Shown: positions 45,773 through 55,426 of the stretch, piece by piece
How the letters are laid out: the number at the start of each line of letters is the position of its first letter
Position numbering within the stretch: position 1 is the stretch's first letter
Source: Pseudomonas sp. B28(2017)
GTDB taxonomy: Bacteria > Pseudomonadota > Gammaproteobacteria > Pseudomonadales > Pseudomonadaceae
DNA: 64,000 bases
Direction: 5' to 3'
Assembly: GCF_002113025.1 (NCBI RefSeq)
Contig: NZ_NEJH01000009.1
Coordinates: forward strand, 124,001 to 188,000
Translations under genes and position numbers: made by a program
The notes under the pieces: model-generated
The model's input: only the letters and a program-made list of their open reading frames with translations
Databases searched by the model: none
Told to the model about the DNA's origin: nothing

Positions 45773-47136
45773 TTGTTCCGCTCTCGATCGTCAGTTTGCT
45801 CGGCCTGGTCTGCCTTGGTCTGCTGGCCAGCCCTTATCCGTACCTGGCGCCGGGAGCGGTGCTGGGCCTGGTAGGGGTCGCGGTGCTGTACCGCAAGCCG
45901 ACCTGGGGCCTGCTGGGCATTGTCGCCATCCTGCCTTTCGAGGGCCTGTTCAAGGACAGCGCGTTATCGGGCTCGAAGTTCCTCGGCGCCTCGCTGGCGC
46001 TGATCCTGATGCTGCAACTGGCGATTCGCCAACTGCCGTCCGAGCGCCTGCGCAACAATATCTGGCGTTTCCTGATCGGGTTCATGGTGCTGTATCTGCT
46101 CAGCCTGTTGAACACCGACAACATGGGCTTCTCCCTGGTCCACCTGCGTGAATTGAGCGTCGGCCTGATTCTGTTTGTCATCACCCTGCTGATCGGGCGT
46201 GAGTTGAACCTCGACATGTTCGCCAAACTGGTTGCCATCAGTGTCGCGGTGACCTGCGCCATGGCGATGTTCTCCGCCAAATACCAGGACGAAGGCCGTG
46301 CGTCCGGCATGCTCAATGACCCGAACGAATTTGCCCTGATGATCGCCTTCGCCGTGCCCATGGCGCTGTTGCTGGTGGTCCGCAGCCCGAACCGGTTGCA
46401 CCGGTTGTTCTGGGGGGCCTGTGCCCTCGTGCTGCTGGCCGGCATGACCAAGACTGAGTCCCGCTCGGGGCTGGTGGTGTTGCTCCTCAGCCTGTTGATC
46501 GGCACGTGGCACTATCGCGCGCAGTTACCACATATTCGTCCACGCCACCTGGGCTTTGCCATGCTCGGCCTGACGATTGTGATTGCGCTTGGGCTCTATG
46601 CGATGCCGGCAAGTTACGTGGCGCGCATCCAGTCGCTGAGCATCCTCAGCTCCGGGGCCAAGAGTCAGGACCAGTCCCTGGGCCGTCGCGCCTCCTACGT
46701 TGTGGTCGGCAGCGCCATGATCGCCGAGAACCCCTTGCTTGGCACCGGCCCCGGCACGTTCCCGCTGCACTACGCCAACACCGGTTATGCCAAGGCCTTT
46801 GCCATGACCGGCAAGGTCGACGACCTGTACCGCCGCGCCCACAACACCTATATGGAAATCTTCAGTGAACTGGGGGTTCCCGCCGGCCTGATGTTCGTCG
46901 GCATGCTAGTCCAGGGGTTGTACAACCTGATTCGCGCCCGCCGCACCTGGCTGTTGCGAGGAGACAGGCATCAGGCCGATCTGATGACCCACCTCGGCAT
47001 GAGTTTTCTGTCGTTGACGTTGTTCCTGATGTTCCTCAGCGCGCCGAACCACAAGTACCTGTGGATCATGCTCGCGTTGACCGGCGCGCTGCGCACGAAA
47101 GCCGAAGAAGCCCCGCTGAAGGAGGTCAGGGCATGA
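45769..47136 (+). CDS. O-antigen polymerase/ligase family protein (Wzy-like)
   Basis: This 455-residue protein has about 11-12 membrane segments and a large periplasmic loop around 290-370 containing ENPLLGTGPGTF and RRAHNTYMEIFSELG, the Wzy_C/O-ligase signature. The GTG start overlaps the stop of the GT4 gene (GTGA). It polymerises lipid-linked repeats in the periplasm. Confidence 0.9.
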   Translation: MIVPLSIVSLLGLVCLGLLASPYPYLAPGAVLGLVGVAVLYRKPTWGLLGIVAILPFEGLFKDSALSGSKFLGASLALILMLQLAIRQLPSERLRNNIWRFLIGFMVLYLLSLLNTDNMGFSLVHLRELSVGLILFVITLLIGRELNLDMFAKLVAISVAVTCAMAMFSAKYQDEGRASGMLNDPNEFALMIAFAVPMALLLVVRSPNRLHRLFWGACALVLLAGMTKTESRSGLVVLLLSLLIGTWHYRAQLPHIRPRHLGFAMLGLTIVIALGLYAMPASYVARIQSLSILSSGAKSQDQSLGRRASYVVVGSAMIAENPLLGTGPGTFPLHYANTGYAKAFAMTGKVDDLYRRAHNTYMEIFSELGVPAGLMFVGMLVQGLYNLIRARRTWLLRGDRHQADLMTHLGMSFLSLTLFLMFLSAPNHKYLWIMLALTGALRTKAEEAPLKEVRA

Positions 47137-48101
47137 ACCGCATCAGTATCGTCATCCCGATGTACAACGAGGCCCGGCACATCGCCCGGACCCTGCAAGC
47201 GGCACGACAGGCCGCCGAGGCGGCCAACGTCGAATGCGAGTTGATCGTGGTCGACAACGGCTCCGACGACCAGGGCCCGCACATTGCCCGGGAGTTCGGC
47301 GCCCAGGTGCTGGTCCTGCCCGGCCTGCTCATCGGCGCGTTGCGCAATCGCGGAGCGGCGATTGCCAGCGGTGAATGGCTGGCCTTTATCGATGCCGACG
47401 TCGAGATGCCCGAGAACTGGCTCAAGCTGTTGTTCGACCTCGAGTCCAGCGGCAAGGCCGATGTCAGCGGTCTTGACCTGCACACTCCGGCCGAAGCGCC
47501 GTGGTACGCCGACGCCTGGCAGCGCCGCACCTTGCGCCCCCATACGCAGCCGCTGCATGTCGCGCAATGGCTGCCCACTTGCAACCTGCTGATGCGCCGT
47601 CGCTGGTTCGACAAGGTCGGTGGTTTCAATGAACAACTGCGCACCGGCGAGGACAAGGAGCTGACCATGCGCCTGTCCGACGCGGGCGCGAAACTGCTCG
47701 CGGTCAACCAGAGCGTGGCGCTGCATTGGGGTTACGAAGGCAGTTGGCGGGAATGGATGGGCAAGGAATTGTGGCGTCAGGGCAGTCATCTGCAACTGCT
47801 GCGCACCCATGGCCCGAGCCTGCGCTTGCTGCGCTTTCCGCTACTGTCGATTGCCGTCTGGGTGATCGACTTCATGGCCATTTCCGCCCTGCTCGACGGT
47901 TTCCCCCATCATTCGTTGCTGATGCTGCTGATGACCGTCCTGCCCGCCCTGGCCCTGAGCCTGCGTCAAAGTGCCAGGCACCGCGACCCGCTCCTGACCC
48001 TGCAACTCTGGGGCCTGCACTGGGTGCGCCTGCACCTGGCGGGCGCCGGGTTCATCCTCAGCCTTTGTCATTGGAATGCCAGGAGGCCCGCCCGTGGCTG
48101 A
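47133..48101 (+). CDS. Glycosyltransferase family 2
   Basis: This 322-residue GT-A enzyme has IVIPMYNEARH, the DxD motif in IDADVEMP, and GEDKELTMRLSDAG for the acceptor/catalytic region. The ATGA overlap with wzy sets the start. C-terminal hydrophobic segments (about 240-310) suggest membrane attachment. Confidence 0.9.
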   Translation: MNRISIVIPMYNEARHIARTLQAARQAAEAANVECELIVVDNGSDDQGPHIAREFGAQVLVLPGLLIGALRNRGAAIASGEWLAFIDADVEMPENWLKLLFDLESSGKADVSGLDLHTPAEAPWYADAWQRRTLRPHTQPLHVAQWLPTCNLLMRRRWFDKVGGFNEQLRTGEDKELTMRLSDAGAKLLAVNQSVALHWGYEGSWREWMGKELWRQGSHLQLLRTHGPSLRLLRFPLLSIAVWVIDFMAISALLDGFPHHSLLMLLMTVLPALALSLRQSARHRDPLLTLQLWGLHWVRLHLAGAGFILSLCHWNARRPARG

Positions 48102-49230
48102 ATTCATTTTCTGGTTGTGCCTGTTGCTACCGGTTTACGCCTACCTCGGTTATCCCCTGTTATTGACGTTGCTGGCACCGTTTTACCCGGCACCGCGCCA
48201 TGGACCGGCACAACCGATGGACGTGAGCATCGTGATTGCCGCGCACAACGAAGCGCGGCATATCGAAGAAAAACTGCGCACCGTGCTGGCCCAGGATTAT
48301 CAGGCCCGCTCGCTGCAAATCATCCTCGCCAGCGACGGCTCGACCGACGACACCGTGGCCTGCGCGCGCCGGGTCGAGGACCCGCGCATCAGCGTGCTCG
48401 ATCTGCCCCGCCAGGGCAAGGCGGCGACGCTCAATGCCGGGGTCGCGATCAGCAGCGGCGCGATCCTGGTGTTCACCGACGCCGACAACCAATGGTCCAC
48501 CGACACCCTCGGCCATTTGCTCGCGCCGCTCAACGACCCGCAGGTCGGTGGCTGCGCCGGGCACATGGTGATCCCGGTGACCGGCAAGGGGTTGAGCGTT
48601 GGTGACAGCCTGTATCGGCACTACGAAGGCTGGCTGCGCTACGTGGAAAATCGCACCGGCTGCATGGTCTCCGCCGATGGCGCATTGCTCGCCCTGCGCC
48701 GCGAGTTGTTCCAGAACGTGCCGGCGGAGGTCAACGACGATTTCTTTATCAGTACCTGCGCGCCGGTCGCGTTCAAGCGGATTGTCTACGTGCCTCAGGC
48801 CCGGGTAATCGACCAGGGTGTGGACGAAGCCGACAAGCAATTGCGCCGCCGTCAGCGGGTTACGGTGGGTGGCCTGCAAAGCCTGGCCCAGCGCCGGGAG
48901 CTGCTCAATCCGTTGACCCACGGCCTGTATGCGATTGCCTTGATCAGCCACAAGCTGATCCGGCGGCTGGCGCCGATCCTGTTGCTGCCGTTGCTGCTGA
49001 GCAATTTCTGGCTGTGGGAAGACCACGGCTTTTATCGCCTGAGCCTGATCGCACAACTGCTCGGCTACACGATGGCCATTGCCGGCCTGCTGGATTCGCA
49101 ACACCGCTTGCCCAAACCCTTTCGCCTGGCTGCGTTCCTGCTGGTGACCCTTACCGGGATGAGCATTGGCCTGTGGCAGTTCCTGCGCGGTCGGCGTTAC
49201 GCGCAATGGAACCCCGAGCAAAATCGATGA
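48094..49230 (+). CDS. Membrane glycosyltransferase family 2 (processive-like)
   Basis: I place the start at GTG 48094 because AGGAGG lies 7 nt upstream; an ATG at 48076 has no such site. The 378-residue protein has an N-terminal membrane segment, IVIAAHNEARH, the DxD in FTDADNQ, and QxxRW-like RRRQRV, then three to four C-terminal membrane spans. It resembles IcaA-type transferases and may add an N-acetylated sugar, fitting the deacetylases encoded next. Confidence 0.88.
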   Translation: MAEFIFWLCLLLPVYAYLGYPLLLTLLAPFYPAPRHGPAQPMDVSIVIAAHNEARHIEEKLRTVLAQDYQARSLQIILASDGSTDDTVACARRVEDPRISVLDLPRQGKAATLNAGVAISSGAILVFTDADNQWSTDTLGHLLAPLNDPQVGGCAGHMVIPVTGKGLSVGDSLYRHYEGWLRYVENRTGCMVSADGALLALRRELFQNVPAEVNDDFFISTCAPVAFKRIVYVPQARVIDQGVDEADKQLRRRQRVTVGGLQSLAQRRELLNPLTHGLYAIALISHKLIRRLAPILLLPLLLSNFWLWEDHGFYRLSLIAQLLGYTMAIAGLLDSQHRLPKPFRLAAFLLVTLTGMSIGLWQFLRGRRYAQWNPEQNR

Positions 49231-49242
49231 GAGGCGCGTGCC

Positions 49243-50241
49243 ATGGCGATCAAACAACTGTTAAAGCGCACCAGTGGCTGGCTGTACCTCAACTCCCCGG
49301 TCGGGCGCAATCAACTGCACGGCGCCGGGGTGATCCTGATGCTGCACCGGGTGCTGGCCAGCGATCAGGCCGCCGAACTGCCCCATCGCAATGAACTGTG
49401 CGTCGGGCCAAAGGCGTTTGAACATTTGCTGGTGTGGTTGAAAAAACACTTCGACTGCGTGCCGCTGATGGACATTCTGCAACCGGGTGCGCGCTCGGAG
49501 CGGCCGAAAGTGGCGCTGACCTTCGACGACGGCTGGCGCGACAACGCGGTGAATGCCTTCCCGTTGCTGCAAAAACACCGGGTGCCGGCGAGCATCTTTC
49601 TGTCCACTGATTTCATCGGCAGCCGCCAGCGGTTCTGGTGGGAAAGCATCGGCGAAACCCTATGGAACAGTCATGGCGAACAGGCACGCCTGCACCTGAT
49701 CGAACATTTGCAGCACCTGGGGCGCCCGTTGCCGACACGGTGCGATGACCCGGATCGGCAACGCCGCAGCCTGGCGCTGCTGAACTTTTTACAGAGCCTG
49801 AAAACCCTGGCGCCGCTGGACCTCAATCGCCTGACCGACGCCTGTCCGCAAGAGTCGTTGCCCCAGGCGCTGGACTGGCAGCAAGTACGCAACCTGGAAG
49901 CGTCCGGCCTGGTGCGCTTCGGCCCCCACGGTGCCAGCCACGCCATCCTCACTGGTCTCGACGATCAACGCCTGGATGAAGAACTGAGCCGCAGTCGCGA
50001 CGCGCTGCTCCACGGCTGCGTCCGGCCGTTGCCGGTTTACTGCTACCCCAATGGCGACAACGATGCGCGGGTGCGCCAACAGGTGGCCAGGCACGACTTC
50101 CCGTTTGCCCTGGGCACCGGCACCGGCATTTATCGAGGGGCCGGAGATCCACTGGCCCTGCCACGCTTCGGCGTCAGCCAGCGTACCGCGCGCAATCCCG
50201 AGTTGCTGTCCTGGCGCCTCTACCGTGGGGCACGCCCATGA
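49243..50241 (+). CDS. Polysaccharide deacetylase (CE4/NodB family)
   Basis: This 332-residue protein has the CE4 motif 1 TFDDGW (catalytic base and metal Asp) and motif 2 HGASH (metal His pair). Motif 3 is near YCYPNGD. There is no signal peptide, so it may act on the lipid-linked unit in the cytoplasm. It removes acetyl groups from GlcNAc-like residues. It is coupled to the flippase gene by ATGA overlap. Confidence 0.87.
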   Translation: MAIKQLLKRTSGWLYLNSPVGRNQLHGAGVILMLHRVLASDQAAELPHRNELCVGPKAFEHLLVWLKKHFDCVPLMDILQPGARSERPKVALTFDDGWRDNAVNAFPLLQKHRVPASIFLSTDFIGSRQRFWWESIGETLWNSHGEQARLHLIEHLQHLGRPLPTRCDDPDRQRRSLALLNFLQSLKTLAPLDLNRLTDACPQESLPQALDWQQVRNLEASGLVRFGPHGASHAILTGLDDQRLDEELSRSRDALLHGCVRPLPVYCYPNGDNDARVRQQVARHDFPFALGTGTGIYRGAGDPLALPRFGVSQRTARNPELLSWRLYRGARP

Positions 50242-51542
50242 GCCGCAGCAACTACCTCAAGCACCTGGCCCTGAGCATGGGCACCAAACTGGCGATGATC
50301 GCCCTGCGCTTGCTGCGTAACGTGTTGCTGGCACGGATTCTCGGCCCCAGCGAACGGGGCCTGTTTGCCTTGCTCAACACCCTGCCCGACCTGATCAGCG
50401 CTGCCACCAGCGGCGGCCTGAATTCAGCGGTGGGCTATCAGGCGGCCAAGCAACGACCGATGGGCTTGCTGCTCAGTCAGGTGCTGCTGTTCGGTTGTCT
50501 GCTGGCGACGCTGCTGACCTTGCTGGTGGTGGCGCTGACCCGCGAGTTCGGCAGTGAACTGGACATCACCACGCAGTTGGGCCTGCTCGCCTGGCTGTTG
50601 CTGCTGGCGGTGCCGCTGACCGTGCTCAAAAGCGGTTTGCTGACCCTGCACAACGCCTCAGGTGGCGTGGTCGCCTTCAATGCCTTGCGCCTGACCGAGT
50701 CACTGGCGCCGCTGCTGGTATTCCTCAGCCTGTTCTGGATGTGGAAAGGCGCGGCCCTGGAAGCGGCGTTGATCAGTTGGCTGGCGGGGATCAGCCTGGT
50801 GGTGCTGGCCGGTTGGGTCTGGCTCAAGCGCGAGCATCCGCTGAGCCTGCAATGGGACCGCGCCAGTCAAAACGAACTGCTGCGCTACAGCGCCCGCAGT
50901 CATCCGGACCTGCTGTTCCAGCAGGTGATTCTGCGCTCCGACTACCTGTTCATCGGCGCCCTGCTCGGCACCACGGCGCTGGGTCACTACGCCATGGCCA
51001 GCGCGGCCGCCGAGTTGCTGCTGATCGTTCCGGAAGCAGTGACCACGCCGCTGATGAAACGCCTGCTGCAACAGGAAGAAGGCATCGAAAAAGTCACGCC
51101 ACTGGCCTTGCGCTTGACCGCTACGGTGATGCTCGGCGCTTGCCTGAGCATGGCCGTGGTCGGTGAATGGTTGATCGTGACGCTGTTTGGCGAAGCCTAT
51201 CAGCCTGCCTATCCTGCGTTGCTGGCGCTGCTGCCAGGCCTGTTGGGTCTGTGCTACATGAGCATTCTGCGTCTGGACTTATTGGGCAAAAACCGCCCCG
51301 GCACGATTTCGTTGTCGATGGGCCTCAGCGCCCTGCTCAACCTGGCGCTCAATGTGCTGCTGATCCCGACCTACGGCATCGTCGGCGCAGCAGCCGCATC
51401 CTCTATCGCGTACCTGGCCGTGACCCTGGCGCTGTTGGTGATGTATTGCCGGTTGAGCCACGTGCCGGTCTGGAAAACACTTATCGTCCTGCCCGGCGAT
51501 ATCGTGCCGACGCTGCAGATGCTGCAACGGAAATCGGCATGA
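50238..51542 (+). CDS. Polysaccharide flippase (Wzx, MOP superfamily)
   Basis: This 434-residue protein has about 12-14 hydrophobic spans and the MOP pattern of paired membrane bundles: RNVLLARILGPSERGLFALL, RYSARSHPDLL. It moves the lipid-linked repeat to the periplasmic face. The stop overlaps the next gene's ATG. Confidence 0.9.
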   Translation: MSRSNYLKHLALSMGTKLAMIALRLLRNVLLARILGPSERGLFALLNTLPDLISAATSGGLNSAVGYQAAKQRPMGLLLSQVLLFGCLLATLLTLLVVALTREFGSELDITTQLGLLAWLLLLAVPLTVLKSGLLTLHNASGGVVAFNALRLTESLAPLLVFLSLFWMWKGAALEAALISWLAGISLVVLAGWVWLKREHPLSLQWDRASQNELLRYSARSHPDLLFQQVILRSDYLFIGALLGTTALGHYAMASAAAELLLIVPEAVTTPLMKRLLQQEEGIEKVTPLALRLTATVMLGACLSMAVVGEWLIVTLFGEAYQPAYPALLALLPGLLGLCYMSILRLDLLGKNRPGTISLSMGLSALLNLALNVLLIPTYGIVGAAAASSIAYLAVTLALLVMYCRLSHVPVWKTLIVLPGDIVPTLQMLQRKSA

Positions 51543-53458
51543 AACGCCTGTTATTGCTGGTGAGTCTTGGCCTCGGGCTGAGCGCCGAAGCGGCGCCCAT
51601 GCGTTGGGCCGATATCCGCGACGGCAGCCTGTACCTGCAAACGGACCGCCCCGACAGCCTGACCGTGCTCTGGGCTCCGGTGTGGCAGGCTGAAGCCAAC
51701 GAAGAACACCTCTACTTGCTCGACGGCCAGGGCAAACTCCTGAGCGAACGACTGATTGCCGCCCATGAGCCCCGCGGCAGCCAACGCTGGGACCTGGCGC
51801 CGGGCGCCGCCAGTTATCGACTGGAAATTCCTGGCTACAGCTTCCGCCGTTATACGATTGAGCACGACGACCGCACCGTCGCACTGTTCGCCCCTGCCAA
51901 GGTGCATTTCAGCGCCGAGCCCCGGGACGGTGACGAGTTGTATTTCAAGGTCGCGGCCGGTGAACACGCGGTGCTGGCCGGTAAATTCCACGGCGGCGTC
52001 GGCGCGTTGCAAGCGCAGCGCGTGAGTGACGGCCAACAGCTTTCACTGCCTCTCAAGCCTTACCCCGCCTATTGGCAGTTCGACAAAGTCGGGTTGCCCG
52101 TTGCAACCACCGATCAAGTCTGGCGCCTGCACCTGCGCGGCAGCGGCAAGGTCGCGTTCTGGCTCGACGGCACGGCCAACCTGTTCGCCCAGAACCCACA
52201 ACAGCTCAAACCCTTGCGCGAAGACGAGGGCGAGACCCGGCTGACGCTGCACCAGGACGTGCTCGGCAAGACCCCGAACCTGGGTATCGCCCTGCCCTAT
52301 GCGCGACCGCCGGATTCCGGTTTCGCCGTGCTCGATGCCCTGCAACCACAGGCCGGAACCTATTACAGCCTGGTCGACATCATGGCCACGCGGCCGCATT
52401 ACGAAGACCTGTTCCGCCGACTGTATCAGGATCGCTTCGGCATCACTCAGGACATCACCCTGCTGGCCGGCAGTCAGCGCCAGGCCGAACTGCGCGCCGA
52501 CACCACCAGCAACGCCGGCCTCAACGCCTGGCTCACCGCCACGCGCGCACTTGGCGGCAAAGGCACGCACTACATCAGCTTTGCCGACGAACCGAACCTC
52601 AACTACCCGGACTACGCCAGCTACCAGCGCCTCTTCAACAGCATGGCCTGGCAAGTGCGCAGCAACCCGGACAACGCCAAAGCCGGCGTACGCATCGCCA
52701 TGCCGGCCAGCTCCCGGTTCGTCAATGGCCCGCTCGTCGACAATGCCGCCGACAAGCGCGGCATCGACTGGGCCCGACGCTTGCTGGCCGAGTCCGGCGA
52801 CAAGATCGATGCGCTGGCATGGCACGAATGGATGGTCCGCGACCTGCTGGCGACCCGTGTCTACCGCGATAGCGTACGCAAAGCGGCAGAGCTGGTGGGG
52901 CTCGACGCCCAGGGACGACCACGCAAGGCCTTGTTGCTGGACCAGACCAACATGTCCAGCGGGGCCAGCCTCAGCCCTTACGATCAGGAAACTCACTACG
53001 CCTCGTTATGGTGGGCCTCGGTCATCATCAATGCTTCCCAGGACGGCTTGCTCGACATGCTCGGCTGGTTCCAGGCCGACGACGAACCCGAGTATCCCAA
53101 GGGCATGTTCCGCGTGCTCGGCAAGGATGAATTCGAGCTCAAGCCCGTAGGCCTGGCGCAGCAATTTATCCGCAAGCATTGGCTACAGAATGTCATGCGC
53201 CTGGAGAACGACGCCTTCGAGGTTGACGTGCTGGCCATGTCTGCCGGGCAGCAACGCAGCCTGCTTGGCGTCAACAAAGGCTCGCGCTTGCAGCGTGTGA
53301 GCCTGGCTGGCGCGCAATGCCCATTGCCCCAGGGATCATTGCGCTATTTCGGCGCCGACAACCGCAGTCGCGACGCATTTTTCAAGTGTCTGGAGGGTCG
53401 CATCAGCTTCGATTTACCAGGAGAAACCCTGTTTACACTCAGCTGGAGCGCCACATGA
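51539..53458 (+). CDS. Exported glycoside-hydrolase-like protein
   Basis: This 639-residue protein has a signal peptide MKRLLLLVSLGLGLSAEAA. The ATG overlaps the flippase stop; a much longer in-frame extension upstream is a shadow of wzx. An N-terminal beta-rich part (about 20-260) is followed by an apparent TIM-barrel region. It has YISFADEPN (candidate acid/base), AWHEWM, and LLLDQTNMS where a clan-A nucleophile Glu would be expected but is not obvious. A polymer-cleaving role like that of PslG is plausible. The exact GH family is not assigned. Confidence 0.65.
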   Translation: MKRLLLLVSLGLGLSAEAAPMRWADIRDGSLYLQTDRPDSLTVLWAPVWQAEANEEHLYLLDGQGKLLSERLIAAHEPRGSQRWDLAPGAASYRLEIPGYSFRRYTIEHDDRTVALFAPAKVHFSAEPRDGDELYFKVAAGEHAVLAGKFHGGVGALQAQRVSDGQQLSLPLKPYPAYWQFDKVGLPVATTDQVWRLHLRGSGKVAFWLDGTANLFAQNPQQLKPLREDEGETRLTLHQDVLGKTPNLGIALPYARPPDSGFAVLDALQPQAGTYYSLVDIMATRPHYEDLFRRLYQDRFGITQDITLLAGSQRQAELRADTTSNAGLNAWLTATRALGGKGTHYISFADEPNLNYPDYASYQRLFNSMAWQVRSNPDNAKAGVRIAMPASSRFVNGPLVDNAADKRGIDWARRLLAESGDKIDALAWHEWMVRDLLATRVYRDSVRKAAELVGLDAQGRPRKALLLDQTNMSSGASLSPYDQETHYASLWWASVIINASQDGLLDMLGWFQADDEPEYPKGMFRVLGKDEFELKPVGLAQQFIRKHWLQNVMRLENDAFEVDVLAMSAGQQRSLLGVNKGSRLQRVSLAGAQCPLPQGSLRYFGADNRSRDAFFKCLEGRISFDLPGETLFTLSWSAT

Positions 53459-53541
53459 ACGTCATTGATTTTTGCCGTGTAGACGATTCGTCGTGCATTG
53501 AGTCACGGCACTCGCGACCAACACCGTGAGGAGTCAAAAAC

Positions 53542-54228
53542 ATGAATGTTCTAAAAAAACTCAGCGATCACATCAAGCAAAAAGGCCTGCGCGCCACCGT
53601 CGGCAAGTTGTGGAAACACTACGTGTTTTTCCACGAAGAACTGTTGTGGATGGAGCGCGACCTGGTGAGCCCGGTACCGCCACACAAGCTTCGGCCCTAT
53701 ACACCGCTGCGACTGGAAACCATCACCCCACAAAACGCCGTAGCGTTCACCAGGCACTTCGGTGATCGCGTGGGCACCATGGCCGAGTTGGCGTCCGAAG
53801 GATACACCGGGCACATGTACCTGGATGAAAACGGCGATACCGTGGCCTTTATCTGGGGCAGCACACGCGATTATCACGACCGTCATTACTACGGCTGCCT
53901 GTTCCCGGTGAAGCCAGGTGAGTTCTTCGAGTTCGCTCTCGAGCAGATTCCTGCCTACCGGGGCACCACGCTGTCGGTCGATTTCCAGCTGAACCTGTGG
54001 AAAGCCATGGCTGATCAAGGCTGCAACAAAGTGGTGGATATCTGCGAGTCCCACAACATTCCCGCGCTCAAGCTGCACATCCGCATGGGGTATCGCGAGC
54101 AAGGACGGGTCATGAACATCTACCACCTGTTCGGCTGGCGCTTCTTCCGCGAAACCCGCTACAGCGGTTCACGCCTGGATGCCTTGCGCAAACCGGCCCC
54201 CTCTCCTGTTCCAGCCGAGGCGAGCTGA
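53542..54228 (+). CDS. GNAT-like acetyltransferase
   Basis: This 228-residue protein begins with a basic helical segment. Its core has GHMYLDENGDTVAFIW and a C-terminal GNAT signature (ESHNIPALKLHIRMGYRE, about 175-193). GAGGAG lies before the ATG. It probably acylates a sugar or aminosugar of the polymer; substrate not known. The gene is 83 nt after the glycosidase-like gene and is the first after a small gap in the operon. Confidence 0.75.
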   Translation: MNVLKKLSDHIKQKGLRATVGKLWKHYVFFHEELLWMERDLVSPVPPHKLRPYTPLRLETITPQNAVAFTRHFGDRVGTMAELASEGYTGHMYLDENGDTVAFIWGSTRDYHDRHYYGCLFPVKPGEFFEFALEQIPAYRGTTLSVDFQLNLWKAMADQGCNKVVDICESHNIPALKLHIRMGYREQGRVMNIYHLFGWRFFRETRYSGSRLDALRKPAPSPVPAEAS

Positions 54229-54232
54229 CCTT

Positions 54233-55426
54233 ATGTCTGCACGATTCGAATGGCGCACTTCTCTGTGCACCGACGACTTTCCGGCAGCGGCTTACGAAGC
54301 GTTGCGCCTGCGCATAACGGACCACACGCCGTTCAACACCCTGGCCTGGCTATACGCATCGGAACTGGCACTCAAGCCCGGCGCGCAGTTGCACGTGCTG
54401 CTCGGCTGGCAGGATGACGAACTGGCGCTGTGCCTGCCGCTGGTGGCGTCCGTGGAGCGCTTTGCGCGTTTGCCGTTTCGGGTCCTGCATCATTTGGGCT
54501 ATCCCCTCGCCGACCGTCTCGCACTGCTGACGAGGCTGGACGATGACAATTTACGCAAGGCGCTGACGCAGATCCGTCAACGCCTGCCCCATGCTGTGCT
54601 GCAACTCAACGAACTGACCGGTTCCACGGCACAGGCCCTGGCACCGTGGCAGGCGCTGAGTTCGACTGCCGAACAACGCCTCAGCTGTCGAGTGCCGGTG
54701 CACCTGATCAGCGAGTCCGACCATCAGGAAGTCTCCGGCGACCCGCGCTACAAACTGCGTCGCGCACGCAAACGCATAGCCGCGTGTGGTGCCCAGGTAC
54801 GGCGGATTACTCCCGACGCCCTGACCATGGGGCCACTGTTGCAGGAAATCAGTGAAGTCGAAGCGGTGAGCTGGAAAGGCGATGAAGGCGTCGGGATCTT
54901 TTCCGATGCGCGCCATCGCCAGTGGATGAACCGCGCCTTCACCGCCCTGGCGGCCCGAGGCCTGGTGCGCGTGGTGGTGCTGGAGCTGGAGGGGCGCTGC
55001 ATCAGCTATCGCCTTGGCTTGCTGGAACAGGGTCGACTGTACGACTACAATTTGGCGTTCCTGCCGCAATATGCCGACCTGGGCAGCGGTCGGGTGCTGC
55101 TCGAAGAGTGGATTCGCTGGGGCCTGGAAGACAACTGGTGCTGGATCGATGCGTCCCGGGTCAGCCTGGAAAACTCCAGCCATCAACTGCACGAACGCAT
55201 GACCGGGCAACTGGAACACTGGCGCTGGAGTTTTTACTCCTGGCGTCCAGGCGGTCTGGTGCTGGGGCTGGCCTTGCGGGTCTGGCAACGCTTCAAACCC
55301 CGATTGCAGCAATGGCGCGCCCGACGCGCGGCGGCCACAGTCGCGACACCCGCGGTCAAGACGCCTGCGCCAGCGGAAAAATTCAAGGAGGGTGAGCATG
55401 CCTCGGCAAGTGATAATCAACGCTGA
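54233..55426 (+). CDS. BioF2/FemAB-like acetyltransferase (Acetyltransf_6)
   Basis: This 397-residue protein has the pattern of the BioF2-like GNAT group: YKLRRARKRIAACG, VSWKGDEGVG, and LGSGRVLLEEWIRWGLE. It is common in polysaccharide operons, where such proteins attach acyl or aminoacyl groups. It starts at an ATG 4 nt after the preceding stop and ends with a Pro/Ala/Lys-rich tail. Its tail overlaps the next gene by 29 nt. Confidence 0.78.
   Translation: MSARFEWRTSLCTDDFPAAAYEALRLRITDHTPFNTLAWLYASELALKPGAQLHVLLGWQDDELALCLPLVASVERFARLPFRVLHHLGYPLADRLALLTRLDDDNLRKALTQIRQRLPHAVLQLNELTGSTAQALAPWQALSSTAEQRLSCRVPVHLISESDHQEVSGDPRYKLRRARKRIAACGAQVRRITPDALTMGPLLQEISEVEAVSWKGDEGVGIFSDARHRQWMNRAFTALAARGLVRVVVLELEGRCISYRLGLLEQGRLYDYNLAFLPQYADLGSGRVLLEEWIRWGLEDNWCWIDASRVSLENSSHQLHERMTGQLEHWRWSFYSWRPGGLVLGLALRVWQRFKPRLQQWRARRAAATVATPAVKTPAPAEKFKEGEHASASDNQR

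Noticed and set aside
51167..51538. N-terminal extension of the glycosidase-like protein
   Set aside because: It overlaps wzx out of frame; the ATG at 51539 begins a clear signal peptide and overlaps the wzx stop.
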